Shown: piece by piece, positions 1 through 9,671 of the stretch | How positions within the stretch are numbered: position 1 is the stretch's first letter | Layout of the letters: every line of letters starts with the position of its first letter | Assembly (NCBI GenBank): GCA_002163155.1 | Contig: MAAO01000008.1 | Location: forward strand, 248,001 to 312,000 | DNA from: Halobacteriovorax marinus | GTDB lineage: Bacteria; Bdellovibrionota; Bacteriovoracia; Bacteriovoracales; Bacteriovoracaceae | Direction of reading: 5' to 3' | Length of the DNA stretch: 64,000 nucleotides | Notes under the pieces: model-generated | Told to the model about the DNA's origin: nothing | The model's input: only the letters and a program-made list of their open reading frames with translations | The model's database searches: none | Made by a program: the position numbers and the translations under genes

Positions 1-953
1 AAATTCATATTTGCTGTTAGCAACTCACTATTGGAAATGGCCCTACCACCTTTATTAGTATTAAAAATAGGGAGGTCCATAGATAGCACTAGTCCAAAAG
101 ACTGAAAGTTTCTTCCATTAATATTTTCATTTTCAAAAGCAGGTCCTACTTTTAAGTCAGGAAGACTTTTAGAATTAGAAAGTGCTACTTTAGCAGAGGC
201 GAGTTCAACTTCATTTCTAGCGGCCAACAATTTCGAATAACGATTATATCCCGAATCTCCTAAGAACTTCTGAGACAAATTTACATCCCTAGGGAGTGCC
301 TTCATGGGAATTGCACAGCTCTTACCAAGAAAGAAAGAGAGGTGACGACTTAGATGAGTTTTCTCTGCATTCAAACGAGCTATTTTTAACAAATAGTCAT
401 TTGTTGCTAACACCAAAGTTTCACTTTCAACTTGCTCTTCTGGAGATAGAGATTTACGACTTTTCTTAGTCTTTAAAATCTTAGACAAGGCACCAAACGC
501 CTCATCATAGACTGGTAACAATTCATATATCTGTCGCAACCTATAGGCCTTAACAACAGAATCAATAATGATATCTTCATTACTACCTTTGAGTTTATTA
601 TTGGACACTTCAATGTACTTCTTTGCGACATCTACTCTTGAATCTCGCTTACCGCCCAGTTCAAAAGTGTGCTTAATTGAAAGAGAAGTGGTAGTCACAT
701 CCCCATCAATTGAATCCCCTTTCATATAGTCTGCGTCAAATTCAGGATTTGGTCTTTGCTTGGCCACATCAATTGTATTCATGATGGCCTTTTTACTGGA
801 GTTATTGAGATTAATTCCAGGGTGGTTCTTTTTAATGAGGTCTAAAACTTCATTTGCACTACTTATATTACAAGTAGCAAAGACTTTAGAGTTTAGACCA
901 ATTAAGAATAAAAATGAGATCATCCTTAAGAGATTTTTCTTACATATATACAT
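1..953 (-). CDS. TolC/CzcC-like outer membrane efflux protein (3' end outside window)
   Basis: This gene is not in the ORF track because it runs off the window edge. Reading the minus strand from ATG at 953 gives an open frame to base 1, with a signal peptide (hydrophobic stretch MISFLFLIGLNSKVFA) followed by 'LDLIKKNHPGI', 'VAKQRPNPEFDAD' and 'SLSIKHTFELGGKRDSR', then long helices and 'LSMDLPIFNTNKGG'. These are typical of the metal-RND outer membrane factors (CzcC/CusC branch of the TolC family), which form the outer-membrane exit duct of tripartite pumps. A ribosome binding site AGGAAA lies 8 bases upstream. The Cys/His-rich gene directly upstream fits a metal-efflux operon; the pump and adaptor genes would lie beyond base 1. 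The family call is firm, the metal is inferred. Confidence 0.82.
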   Translation of the reverse strand, partial: MYICKKNLLRMISFLFLIGLNSKVFATCNISSANEVLDLIKKNHPGINLNNSSKKAIMNTIDVAKQRPNPEFDADYMKGDSIDGDVTTTSLSIKHTFELGGKRDSRVDVAKKYIEVSNNKLKGSNEDIIIDSVVKAYRLRQIYELLPVYDEAFGALSKILKTKKSRKSLSPEEQVESETLVLATNDYLLKIARLNAEKTHLSRHLSFFLGKSCAIPMKALPRDVNLSQKFLGDSGYNRYSKLLAARNEVELASAKVALSNSKSLPDLKVGPAFENENINGRNFQSFGLVLSMDLPIFNTNKGGRAISNSELLTANMN

Positions 954-1024
954 ACTAAGTTTCCTAGTAATTCTAGTTACACAAAAAAATATATTTAAAT
1001 TTTAGATTAAAACGATGGGATTTG

Positions 1025-1393
1025 TTAAGAAAATAGTGGTGGTTTAAGAGCGGGATCCAAAGAGGGTTCACTATATTGAAAGTAATACTTCCAAAGTATT
1101 TGCGTACTTCTGTATAGACTACTAGAGAGTGCTACACTTTTATTTGTAATTACAACGTTATGAACGCCAGAACAGTGATGAACACAATGAGCACCTTCAC
1201 TGTGGCAAGACTCATCTTCACAATCATTACAGTCAGAATCTACATAGGAAATTTCACTAGCTAGGATAGTATTGGTTTTTGCGACCAACTGACTATTATC
1301 TTCTTCATGATCGAAAGCATTACCCATAGATTCGCCTACAACTCCAGAGAAGAATGCAGTAAAAATAAATATGAGTACGAACTTATTAAACAT
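1025..1393 (-). CDS. Small secreted Cys/His-rich protein, probable metal-efflux accessory (CzcI-like)
   Basis: A 122-residue protein with a signal peptide (MFNKFVLIFIFTAFFSGVVG) and a cluster of possible metal ligands, 'CNDCEDESCHSEGAHCVHHC', around residues 55-74. The C-terminus 'SLDPALKPPLFS' resembles the short 'RPP'-type tails seen on small proteins encoded just upstream of heavy-metal RND efflux operons. It is co-directional with, and 71 bases upstream of, the TolC/CzcC-like gene, so the two are probably one transcript. A role in periplasmic metal binding or signalling is inferred from the ligand cluster and the neighbour. I do not recognise a well-defined named domain. Confidence 0.6.
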   Translation of the reverse strand: MFNKFVLIFIFTAFFSGVVGESMGNAFDHEEDNSQLVAKTNTILASEISYVDSDCNDCEDESCHSEGAHCVHHCSGVHNVVITNKSVALSSSLYRSTQILWKYYFQYSEPSLDPALKPPLFS

Positions 1394-1511
1394 AGTTTGA
1401 TCAATATAACATCGATCCAGTTTATATTCAACTGAAGAAGTCAGCTAAGCTCAAAGCTACTTATATCATTAAGAATAGATATGATGAATTACACATTTAT
1501 ACTTTAGACAT

Positions 1512-2528
1512 TCAATCATTAACATTTACATTAATAATAATTTTCATACAATTGTCTCGAGCCAACGCCAAATCAAAGGCTTTTGAAACATCAGAGAAAT
1601 TAAATTCGTGAGTAATCATTTTTGAAGATATATGAGAGAATTTATCAATCCAAAAGTCTCTTGTTCTAGCAAGAGTTTCTTTTGGCATTCCTCGCATCCA
1701 CTTTATCGTAAGATTATTCATGGCAAATAAATTTGAGTGTATTTCACTTGTTCCTATATACTTACCAACGATTAGACACACACTACTTGTAGAGATAAAG
1801 ACTTTTGCATATTTCCAAAAACCACTTTGCTTATTTCCGTTTCCAGATGCATCAATTATATAGTCAAATTTTTTCTTGTCATCCAACAAAGCCATTCCCA
1901 GAGCTTGTATATTTACTTCTAAATCTCTAGCCATTTTAATTCTAAAATTATCTTTTTCAATAAGAGTGTAATCATATCCTTCTTCTTTTAATTTTAAGGA
2001 AGTAAGTAGACCAACTGGACCACCACCAAAAACAAGAACACGGTGTCTTTTCTCAAGACCTAGTCTTAAAATTTGAGAAACGGCCTCTTCTGCTACTGCA
2101 GCAACTTCCAAAAGCACAATTTCATTTAAAGAAAAGTTATCAACCTTTAACAATTGATTTGCTGGCAAAATGGCCTTTGATCTTAGCATTCCAAAATCTT
2201 TTCCTCCAAGGGCAAAACCATTCTGACAAAAATTTGATTTTTCAACGAGACATAAACTACACTCTCCACAACCTATAAAGGCAGAACTCGTAACAAGATC
2301 TCCAACTTTATAATTGTCACTCAAACTATTTTCGACTTCTCCAACCCACTCATGACCTAGCCTCAGTTCTTCATACTGATCAACACTTTCTAAGGCAAAT
2401 AGATCTGATCCACAAATCCCAACCTTTACAACCTTAATAAGAACTTCACCAACACTTAGCGCAGGAAGAGTAATTTCAATTTTTGATATTTTTTTATCTT
2501 TAAATAGCCACTCAAATGTTTTCAACAA
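1512..2528 (-). CDS. Zinc-dependent medium-chain alcohol/polyol dehydrogenase
   Basis: A 338-residue cytoplasmic MDR-superfamily oxidoreductase. Catalytic zinc ligands are visible as C39 in 'GICGSD' and H59-E60 in 'GHEW'. The structural zinc set is C87, C90, C93 and C101 in 'GCGECSLCLVEKSNFC'. The NAD(P)-binding motif 'VFGGGPVGL' follows at about residue 166. The layout matches sorbitol, threonine and related zinc dehydrogenases that oxidise a secondary alcohol with NAD(P)+. The substrate cannot be read from the sequence. The gene stands alone, about 190 bases downstream of a regulator gene on the same strand. Confidence 0.85.
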   Translation of the reverse strand: MLKTFEWLFKDKKISKIEITLPALSVGEVLIKVVKVGICGSDLFALESVDQYEELRLGHEWVGEVENSLSDNYKVGDLVTSSAFIGCGECSLCLVEKSNFCQNGFALGGKDFGMLRSKAILPANQLLKVDNFSLNEIVLLEVAAVAEEAVSQILRLGLEKRHRVLVFGGGPVGLLTSLKLKEEGYDYTLIEKDNFRIKMARDLEVNIQALGMALLDDKKKFDYIIDASGNGNKQSGFWKYAKVFISTSSVCLIVGKYIGTSEIHSNLFAMNNLTIKWMRGMPKETLARTRDFWIDKFSHISSKMITHEFNFSDVSKAFDLALARDNCMKIIINVNVND

Positions 2529-2716
2529 TAATCCTTTAGATGGAAATCAAAATGTTTAATATAATTAAACATAAAACAATCTCAAGAATAATAAAACAGA
2601 AAGATTATTACCATTAGAATATAAAGTCGACTGACAAAGGTAAAATGCTATTAGTGCATAAAAAAAGATTTCACAAACAATATTTTTAACTGATAAGACA
2701 AAGCTCTCTCGTTTTT

Positions 2717-3706
2717 TTAGTTATTATGATCACTCAAAGGATCATGACTTACTAATGTAATCAGTCTAGGGTTTTTCGCATTATTAGAGTCTGTAGATAG
2801 CTTTCTTAACTGAAGGGAGAATTCCATTGAAAGTTCTTTAACTTTCACAAGGCTTTCGTCGTCAAAATTGTAAATACCAAAACTAATAAAAGATGCTTCA
2901 GCGGTCTTTCCCTTTCCAGAGACTCTATCTAAAAATATACGCAGACTATCCTTGAACCAATACTTAACTAAGTGTCCATATTTTATTAAATCTGTAGAAA
3001 GATTAGTATATATAATTTTTAAACTATACCTATTTTCAAACTTAACAAGTCTACCACTCTTTACTATGGCCTCTATCATTTCATCCAATTGATACAATGG
3101 AACAGATAATAATTTTGCTAATTCTTTAAAGTGAACTTTTTCCAGAGGAGTATATTGAGGAGTTTCTAAAAGAGCTAAAAGTAAGAGAACTTTAGGGGAG
3201 TTGTAAATTAAAAGTTCAATTGATAATATAGACTCATCCTTTGATTCCGAATCAAGTTCAGACCTTAAGGCTTCTAAGAGAAACGAACCCTTATTCAAAG
3301 AGTAAACGTCAATAAGTGCTAGAACGTGTTCTAGATTCGGTGAAACACCTTTTGCGTCCCAATTATATACAGTATTATAACTAATATCACACTCAGTAGA
3401 GATAACCATTAAAGACTTATCCCCAATAAGATGCTTAACAAGCTTTAGTGGTTCAAACGTACCAGAGTTATGAATAAGCGTAAGTCCTAAAAACTCAGCT
3501 AAGTTAATATTTTGCAGTTCGCAAAGAGCAATAAAATTATTCCATTTTATTTTCTGTTGACCATTTTCCCACTTGTTAATTGTATTTATTGGAAGTTTTA
3601 ATAAGTTTGCTAACTCCTGTTGAGAACTTGATGCCCTAATGAGTTTTACTAGTGAAATTATTTCCTTAGCGTAGACTGACACTTTACATGATTTAATATT
3701 TTTCAT
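2717..3706 (-). CDS. Double HTH (XRE-like) regulator with winged-helix middle and DUF4423/TIGR02147-like C-terminus
   Basis: A 329-residue regulator. The first HTH covers about residues 17-75 ('SQQELANLLKLPINTINKWENG', a typical XRE recognition helix). A second HTH-like unit follows at about 90-135 ('ISTECDISYNTVYNWDAKG'). A winged-helix-like stretch ('FKELAKLLSVPLYQLDEMIEAIV') precedes a C-terminal helix and strand, 'VKVKELSMEFSLQLRKLS', ending in 'PRLITLVSHDP'. The tail resembles the TIGR02147/DUF4423 regulators that are numerous in Bdellovibrio-like bacteria. The gene at 60504-61247 has a comparable build. Targets are unknown; fumC is upstream on the same strand but 163 bases away. Confidence 0.68.
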   Translation of the reverse strand: MKNIKSCKVSVYAKEIISLVKLIRASSSQQELANLLKLPINTINKWENGQQKIKWNNFIALCELQNINLAEFLGLTLIHNSGTFEPLKLVKHLIGDKSLMVISTECDISYNTVYNWDAKGVSPNLEHVLALIDVYSLNKGSFLLEALRSELDSESKDESILSIELLIYNSPKVLLLLALLETPQYTPLEKVHFKELAKLLSVPLYQLDEMIEAIVKSGRLVKFENRYSLKIIYTNLSTDLIKYGHLVKYWFKDSLRIFLDRVSGKGKTAEASFISFGIYNFDDESLVKVKELSMEFSLQLRKLSTDSNNAKNPRLITLVSHDPLSDHNN

Positions 3707-3869
3707 TTACTATTAACCTATCTCAATAACTTATTATATTGATAGAGTAACGGTATAATTAAAAATCAGCAACTCTTGAATATGTGACCAAGCGCTACAT
3801 AAAAAAGCTGATTAGTTTAACGGTTAAGAATTTGATGACTTATGTAATAAGTAAATCTATATTACTCAA

Positions 3870-5255
3870 CTAAGGTCGTGTCATATTCTCAGGAACAACA
3901 ATTTCATCAAACTCTTCACCTGAGAGATAACCTAATTTAACAATAGCTTCCCTAAGAGTTGCTCCTGTTTCAAAAGCTGTTTTCGCAACTTTAGCCGCGT
4001 TGTCATAACCAATACGTTGATTAAGTGCCGTCACTAGCATTAGTGAGCCATTTAAATGTTTTTCAATATTTTCGCGATTGGGCTCTATTCCGACGGCACA
4101 ATTATCATTAAAAGACCTCATCCCATCAGAGAGTAATCTTACAGAATGTAATAAATTATGAATCATAACTGGTTTATACACATTCAATTCAAAATTCCCC
4201 TGAGAGCCAGCAAAACCAATAGCAGCATCGTTACCCATAACCTGTATGCAAACCATGGAGAGAGCTTCGCATTGAGTTGGATTTACTTTTCCAGGCATAA
4301 TAGATGAACCAGGCTCATTGGCCGGAATGAAAATCTCACCTATTCCACAGCGTGGCCCACTGGCAAGCCATCTCACATCATTAACAATTTTCATCAACGA
4401 AGCAGCCAATCTCTTTAAAGAACCAGAGGCACCTACCATGGCATCATGCGCCGCAAGGGATTCAAATTTATTTGGAGCCGTCCTAAATTTATGTCCAGAA
4501 ATTTCAGTAATTTTCTTAGCAACTATTTCTGCATAGTCAGGATGTGAATTCAGTCCCGTCCCCACTGCAGTTCCCCCTAGAGCTAATTCACGTAGAAAGT
4601 CTAATGATTGCAAAAGAGCTGTCTTACCGTTCAAGAGCTGAGTGACATAACCTGAAAACTCTTGTCCTAATGTAAGAGGAGTTGCATCCATGAGGTGAGT
4701 TCGACCAATTTTAACAATTGAATTAAAGCTCACAACTTTTTGTTCAAATGTCTTTGTTAATACATCTAGACTAGGAATTAATAAGTCCTCTATTTGTTCC
4801 ACTGCTGCAATATGCATGGCAGTTGGAAAGGTATCATTGGAAGATTGTGATTTATTAACATCGTCGTTGGGATGAATTGGATTCTTACTACCTAGTTCGC
4901 CTCCGGCCAGTTCAATTGCCCGATTAGCGATGACTTCATTTGAATTCATATTTGTTTGTGTGCCAGATCCAGTTTGCCATACAACAAGGGGAAAGGAATC
5001 ATCAAGTTTCCCACTTATCACTTCATCTGCTGCGCGACTAATGAGAGAAAGCTTCTCTTCAGTTAACTTTCCTAAATCAAAGTTTGCTTGTGCGGCACCT
5101 TTCTTTAATATTCCGAAAGCACGAATCATTTCTCTTTTGAATTTATCATCTCCAATTTTAAAATTTTCTAGAGAACGCTGAGTCTGTGCTCCCCAATATT
5201 CTGAAGCATTAACCTTGATTTCACCCATCGTATCTTTTTCAATTCTAAAATTCAT
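3870..5255 (-). CDS. fumC: Fumarate hydratase, class II
   Basis: A 461-residue class II fumarase, the normal length for the family. It converts fumarate and water to L-malate in the TCA cycle, in the cytoplasm, as an iron-free tetramer. Diagnostic segments are the substrate loop '[18 protein letters not shown]', '[20 protein letters not shown]' and the fumarase/aspartase signature '[11 protein letters not shown]'. The start '[15 protein letters not shown]' matches other FumC proteins. No other TCA gene is adjacent, so it appears to be a single-gene unit. Confidence 0.97.
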   Translation of the reverse strand: MNFRIEKDTMGEIKVNASEYWGAQTQRSLENFKIGDDKFKREMIRAFGILKKGAAQANFDLGKLTEEKLSLISRAADEVISGKLDDSFPLVVWQTGSGTQTNMNSNEVIANRAIELAGGELGSKNPIHPNDDVNKSQSSNDTFPTAMHIAAVEQIEDLLIPSLDVLTKTFEQKVVSFNSIVKIGRTHLMDATPLTLGQEFSGYVTQLLNGKTALLQSLDFLRELALGGTAVGTGLNSHPDYAEIVAKKITEISGHKFRTAPNKFESLAAHDAMVGASGSLKRLAASLMKIVNDVRWLASGPRCGIGEIFIPANEPGSSIMPGKVNPTQCEALSMVCIQVMGNDAAIGFAGSQGNFELNVYKPVMIHNLLHSVRLLSDGMRSFNDNCAVGIEPNRENIEKHLNGSLMLVTALNQRIGYDNAAKVAKTAFETGATLREAIVKLGYLSGEEFDEIVVPENMTRP

Positions 5256-5425
5256 ATAGAGATTCCTTTGCTATTATTGACAAATTCTATATGGAATTCA
5301 TTAAGAATATATACATATAAAGATAAATTCTATCTTAGTTGGATTTCTGTGAATTTAAGATTACATCAATCTAGGAAGTATCATCTAAGCAATTTTTGAA
5401 GGCAGTACTTAGTCTATAAAAGTAG

Positions 5426-6742
5426 TCAATCCATACGAAGTAAGACTTTCCAAACATTATCGGCCATTATTTTGTAGCCTAAAGCTGAAGGGTGCTCATC
5501 TTCAGCAAGGTAATCATTTTTGCTTTTTCCCTTTTTATACAACCCATTAAAAACTGAATTATTATCAACAAAAGGAAGGTTATATTCCTTGGCCACTTGT
5601 TTTAACGCAATATTAGCCTCCGTAAAGTTGGCAGGATAGTTTTGCAAAATAAGTTTTATGCCACTCTCTTTACATAGTTTTGCTAAGCTTCTTAAATTTG
5701 ATAAACGATTTGAGTTAATTTTGACTAATTCTTGTTCCTTATTTTTAAAAATATGTAAATATTTTTTAAACAAGTGTGTTTCTCCAATTGAAGGATTATT
5801 TTTTCTCATTGATGTTAATGAATTAGCAATATATTCAGCTGAATACTTTGATTGAAAATCGTAGGCCATTACTAAACGATACAAAGGATATCTGGCGTGC
5901 TCAGAAAAGAGTTGAGGATACCTTTTTAAAAAATCTAATGTAAAATTCACTACTCCTTCTCTATCCTGATTAATAAAGAACTTAACTGCAATGGCATTTA
6001 AAATAGATCCTAGATGAGCAGTATTAACAATTGATGGATTATTGGAGATTATTTTATCCCCATTTACATAGTCACCTTTATTATAGAATTCTAGAATGTC
6101 GGAAAAGATCGATGACACTTCTATTAATTCTTCCTCTGTATAATCATCAATCTTTTTGAAAAAAATAAGTTCAGAAACACCAATCTTAATACCTCTAAAA
6201 ATTTTAAAAAGTCGTAGATTTTTAAAGAAAGAAGAAGTACTTCTACCTATATCTGACACTACATCATCAACTCGTTCCTGCTGAGAATTACTAATTGGAC
6301 TAAATCTATCAGCAGCTCCACCAAGGAAGATGAGAATATCAGGTCTCTTATTCCATTTATTAACGATTTCCTTTAGTTGAACAAGTGATTGGTATGTATT
6401 TGATTCACAAATGCCATGATTTAAAATGTTAAATTTTACTTTCTCACTAGAGATAATATTTTCTTTTTTGAAATACAATTGAAATGGATAACTTTTTTGA
6501 ATAGGAACATTACTACCATTAGTTAGGGAATCACCTAATGCAACAACCCACTTATTATAAGTAATTTTTTTTCGAAGCTTTACTTGTTCATCACGGCTAT
6601 GTTTTGAAATATCAAAGCTCGCCTCTCTCGCAGTTTGAACAGTAAATCCGAGAGCTCTTAACGAAAGCTCTGCAAAGCTTAGCGATACTAATAGACTAGT
6701 AGTAAATAGACTTAGCTTTAAGAGTATATTTGAATTTCTCAT
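5426..6742 (-). CDS. Exported SGNH/GDSL-family hydrolase
   Basis: A 438-residue protein with an N-terminal signal/anchor (LSLFTTSLLVSLSFAELSL). The SGNH block I motif is 'VVALGDSLTNG' at about residue 66 and the catalytic Asp-His block V is 'DEHPSALGY' near the C-terminus. 'ILIFLGGAAD' could hold the block III glycine, with Gly-Ala-Ala replacing the usual Gly-x-Asn. A long helical insertion (about residues 170-320) separates the blocks. Members of this family hydrolyse esters or remove acetyl groups from lipids or glycans. Location is probably the periplasm or inner-membrane outer face. The substrate is unknown. Confidence 0.75.
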   Translation of the reverse strand: MRNSNILLKLSLFTTSLLVSLSFAELSLRALGFTVQTAREASFDISKHSRDEQVKLRKKITYNKWVVALGDSLTNGSNVPIQKSYPFQLYFKKENIISSEKVKFNILNHGICESNTYQSLVQLKEIVNKWNKRPDILIFLGGAADRFSPISNSQQERVDDVVSDIGRSTSSFFKNLRLFKIFRGIKIGVSELIFFKKIDDYTEEELIEVSSIFSDILEFYNKGDYVNGDKIISNNPSIVNTAHLGSILNAIAVKFFINQDREGVVNFTLDFLKRYPQLFSEHARYPLYRLVMAYDFQSKYSAEYIANSLTSMRKNNPSIGETHLFKKYLHIFKNKEQELVKINSNRLSNLRSLAKLCKESGIKLILQNYPANFTEANIALKQVAKEYNLPFVDNNSVFNGLYKKGKSKNDYLAEDEHPSALGYKIMADNVWKVLLRMD

Positions 6743-6878
6743 TACTTAAATATTAGCAAACTGATAAATAAAGTCAATTGACGAAAAGCGTTTTATTCAC
6801 AATATCGTAAAGAGAATAATTTTTAGTAAGAAAATTCACCTCACCCAACTCTACTTTCGATACCTTACGCAACTAACA

Positions 6879-7460
6879 TCAAGATTTTTTGTGAAAAAAT
6901 TTCCATGCTATTGGATTTATTATTGAAGACAATATCGTTTTAATGATTAGTCCTGGTATGAATGGAAGTAGCCCCAAAGTTAGCACATTATTCATACCTA
7001 CGAATTGAGCCAATACTAAAAGCCCACAAAGGTAAATAACAATGTGTCCTACACAAAAGATCAAAAGACTTGTTTGAACTGATCTATCCATTCCCTTCTC
7101 CGCTAGGTAACCCATGATATAGGCGGCCATGACGAATCCAAATAGGTAACCAGAAGTAGCTCCAGATAGAACTCCAATTCCAGAGCCCCCTCCCGCAAAG
7201 AAAGGAAGACCCATGGCCCCCTGAAGTAAGTACAGAACAGTAGCTGCAAATGCACGAGTTGCTCCGAGAGAACTCCCTAGAATAAGTACTGCCAAAGTTT
7301 GTGCAGTAATAGGCACTGGTGTGAATGGTAGTGGAAAAGATATCTGGGCCATAATGGCTAAAATCCAGCTTCCTACAACTATAAGGGTTATGTTTCTTAC
7401 TGTAGTATTTGTTTTCTCTGAAGTAATCCAAATTGTATCAATTAATGTTCCCTGTATCAT
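6879..7460 (-). CDS. bioY: Biotin transporter BioY (S component)
   Basis: A 193-residue membrane protein with about six hydrophobic segments. The family hallmark 'FPLPFTPVPITAQTLAVLILG' and the following 'LGATRAFAATVLYLLQGAMGLPFFAGG' are clear BioY features. BioY captures biotin, either alone or with the ECF module (EcfA/EcfT), neither of which is in this window. The start is supported by AGGAG just upstream. It is divergent from a MarR regulator gene with a palindrome between them, so local control by that regulator is plausible. The gene ends before an intergenic gap next to the SGNH hydrolase gene. Confidence 0.92.
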   Translation of the reverse strand: MIQGTLIDTIWITSEKTNTTVRNITLIVVGSWILAIMAQISFPLPFTPVPITAQTLAVLILGSSLGATRAFAATVLYLLQGAMGLPFFAGGGSGIGVLSGATSGYLFGFVMAAYIMGYLAEKGMDRSVQTSLLIFCVGHIVIYLCGLLVLAQFVGMNNVLTLGLLPFIPGLIIKTILSSIINPIAWKFFHKKS

Positions 7461-7526
7461 GTCATCTCCTATATTCGGAGTATATAAGAGTTCAAATTAA
7501 TTGTTTACAATGGATTCTTGATTAAT

Positions 7527-7545
7527 TAGTTTAACTACTAAACTA
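7527..7545. promoter_or_regulatory. Inverted repeat, candidate MarR operator between bioY and marR
   Basis: TAGTTTA-N5-TAAACTA, a perfect 7-base inverted repeat. It lies 16 bases before the MarR start codon and about 66 bases before bioY on the other strand. TAGTT..AACTA half-sites are common in MarR-family operators. Function is inferred from position and symmetry only. Confidence 0.45.
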
Positions 7546-7561
7546 TTTACTAAGAGAACAA

Positions 7562-8005
7562 ATGAAGATATTTCAGTTTCAAAAAAACAGTCTAATCTAC
7601 TCTATCTATCATTCAAATAAGTTAATTCAAAATGACTTAGGAGTGAAACTGAAAGAGAGAAATCTTACTTTCCCACAGTCATTAGTCCTTGCTTCATTAT
7701 TTTTTGAAAAGAGCGAGTTGTTATCACCAAAAGACCTAGAATACTCATTAGATTTTTCTAAATCAGCACTAAGTCAGACCTTATCTCAACTAGAAGGAAA
7801 AAAGTTTATTAAAAGAAAGATTAATGAAGATGATGCTAGATCTTTTACGATTCTACTCACACAACAGGGTAAGAAAATTTCAGCAAAAATGGTGGGTGAT
7901 TTTGATCTTGTTGAAAAGAAGATTGAGAAGAATTTGGAAAATAGAAATAGAAAACTTTTTCTTGTTATACTCAAATCTATTCGAGATATATTTTCAACTT
8001 CATAG
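7562..8005 (+). CDS. MarR-family transcriptional regulator
   Basis: A 147-residue protein with the MarR winged-helix pattern: 'LTFPQSLVLASLFF', recognition region 'LDFSKSALSQTLSQLEGKKFIKR', then the wing 'INEDDARSFTILLTQQGKKI' with the conserved D-x-R. C-terminal helices would form the dimer interface. It is divergently transcribed from bioY, which suggests it may control biotin uptake, its own gene, or both. No effector can be predicted. Confidence 0.88.
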   Translation: MKIFQFQKNSLIYSIYHSNKLIQNDLGVKLKERNLTFPQSLVLASLFFEKSELLSPKDLEYSLDFSKSALSQTLSQLEGKKFIKRKINEDDARSFTILLTQQGKKISAKMVGDFDLVEKKIEKNLENRNRKLFLVILKSIRDIFSTS

Positions 8006-8039
8006 AAAGTGATAACTACATCTCGACACTTGATTATAT

Positions 8040-8945
8040 CTAAGGTTTTTTGTAACAGTAATTTGAAATGGCCTTAATTTTCTTTCCAAGCTCGTTAACA
8101 ATTGATTTTTCTGATGAGAAATTTCCAAAGATTTTAATACGAGCTGTTGATGAAAAACTAGGATAGAAGACATCATCTCCAGAACTATAGCCAATATCAT
8201 TCTTAAAATAAATAACATCGTATCTTATTTGTTTGAGTTTGTTACTATCTCTAGAATGAAAACGTCTATGTTCAACAACCTTATTGAAAATAAAGTCAAT
8301 TGATAAATCATTACTTTGTTTTACTTTCATTCGAGAGTCTCTATTATCTTTTAAGTTGTAATCAACCTTTAATTTACAATCTCCCTCAAACTTCATGACA
8401 TAACTGGCACTTGATTTAATAGTAGATCCCGATGAATTCATCTTCATTTGACGAGAGTCAATATATTCATCACCAAGTTCTGCTGATAATTCCTCAATTC
8501 TTATAATATTTTTAACATGTTCTTGGTACTCATTAGACAAGAAACCATTAAATTTCTTATTTGAATGTGTTCCACTATTTAATTCATCATTTATAAGAAC
8601 CAAATTATCGTTAAGGATAGCTGTTCCACCGACAACTGCGCCTTCTCCTATTCTAATATTACTCCCAATAATTTCAGCGTGACCTGTAATCAGAGCATCT
8701 CCATAAATTTTAATTCTGGAACCTTCAATATAATTATTCCCACAAACTTTGGCAGTCTTAGCAATGAATACATTCTCACTAACATAGGCACCAGAGGCGA
8801 CACATCCACCATCAGACCTATCGTTTGAATGGCGTGAATTGATCCATCTTTGTCCAGACTTGCCATTGCAATCACAAAACTTTGCGATAACAGCATTGGA
8901 GCTGATGAATAATAGTAATGTATATAATAAGACTTTAAAATTCAT
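8040..8945 (-). CDS. Exported protein with left-handed beta-helix-like hexapeptide repeats
   Basis: A 301-residue protein with a signal peptide ending near 'SNAVIA'. Residues 45-120 contain short-period repeats of the kind 'AYVSENVFIAKTAKV', 'SRIKIYGDALITGHAEIIG' and 'IRIGEGAVVGGTAIL', which match the hexapeptide pattern of left-handed parallel beta-helices. Cysteines lie at the N-terminal end ('FCDCNGKSG'). The C-terminal half has no recognised domain. Hexapeptide folds are best known from acyltransferases, but no catalytic His is evident, so I do not assign an activity. It is convergent with the MarR gene. Confidence 0.55.
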   Translation of the reverse strand: MNFKVLLYTLLLFISSNAVIAKFCDCNGKSGQRWINSRHSNDRSDGGCVASGAYVSENVFIAKTAKVCGNNYIEGSRIKIYGDALITGHAEIIGSNIRIGEGAVVGGTAILNDNLVLINDELNSGTHSNKKFNGFLSNEYQEHVKNIIRIEELSAELGDEYIDSRQMKMNSSGSTIKSSASYVMKFEGDCKLKVDYNLKDNRDSRMKVKQSNDLSIDFIFNKVVEHRRFHSRDSNKLKQIRYDVIYFKNDIGYSSGDDVFYPSFSSTARIKIFGNFSSEKSIVNELGKKIKAISNYCYKKP

Positions 8946-9182
8946 AGATTCCTCTTTTTTATATGGACCTATTCTATACTGGATTTGGACTAAAGAAATT
9001 GCAGTTGAAATAACTTCTAAGTGGTGTCTAAAAGTTAGACATATCTAATTTCTTGAAATATGGATCGAATCTCCTCAATAACAAACCTAGATAACTATAA
9101 TTAATACTCGTTTTTGAGATTATTCATCGAAGATTCTCATCTCCATATATTATGCACAAAACATTTTACCAAAGGATACAAG

Positions 9183-9593
9183 ATGAAAAAATTGATCTCA
9201 CTAGTGACTTTTATGCTTCTTCTAAATATTTCAGTCCAAGCAAGTGAATGTACTGCCATATATTTTAATTACGAAGGTGATTCTGCGGAGTCAAATGCAG
9301 TAGGAAGTCTCTTTGAATCATACTCTGATTCACATCATCTTATAATTTCACATGAGTCAGTAGTTGAAGACATAGAATATTTGATACCAAACTCACTCAT
9401 CTTAAATTTAAATAGTGAAACTGATATGACAGGTAAAGAAGTACAAGTTCAAGTTTATAAAATTGATAACGCTGGAAAGCTAAATTTTATGGGAAGTCGA
9501 ATGAAAGCAGCTCGATTTTTTAAGGCCGATGCTCTTGAAGACCTTGCAAGATCAGCAATTGCTTTTTCTTGTGGTCGAAACGATTTAATCTAA
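9183..9593 (+). CDS. Small secreted protein of unknown function
   Basis: The track ORF begins at 9114, but the ATG at 9183 is preceded by AAAGGAT and opens a clean signal peptide (MKKLISLVTFMLLLNISVQA), so the protein is 136 residues. The mature part starts 'SECTAIYFNYEGDSAESNAVG' and has just two cysteines, which could form one disulfide. It resembles no family I can name. A hairpin follows the stop codon. Confidence 0.6.
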   Translation: MKKLISLVTFMLLLNISVQASECTAIYFNYEGDSAESNAVGSLFESYSDSHHLIISHESVVEDIEYLIPNSLILNLNSETDMTGKEVQVQVYKIDNAGKLNFMGSRMKAARFFKADALEDLARSAIAFSCGRNDLI

Positions 9594-9609
9594 GATCACT
9601 TCATTTGGT

Positions 9610-9630
9610 AGCGCCTAAGTAATGGGCGCT
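9610..9630. terminator. Hairpin after the secreted protein gene
   Basis: AGCGCC-N9-GGCGCT, a 6-base GC-rich stem just 16 bases after the stop codon. The T tract after it is short (TTT then ACTG), so it may be a weak or bidirectional terminator; the gene on the other side is convergent. Confidence 0.4.
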
Positions 9631-9671
9631 TTACTGAATGCAAAAAGAATTTACTAAAACAATCACTACGA

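Noticed and set aside
760-1005. 81-residue plus-strand ORF
   Set aside because: It is antisense to the clear TolC/CzcC-like gene on the minus strand.
7084-7431. 115-residue minus-strand ORF inside bioY
   Set aside because: Alternative frame of the well-supported bioY gene.
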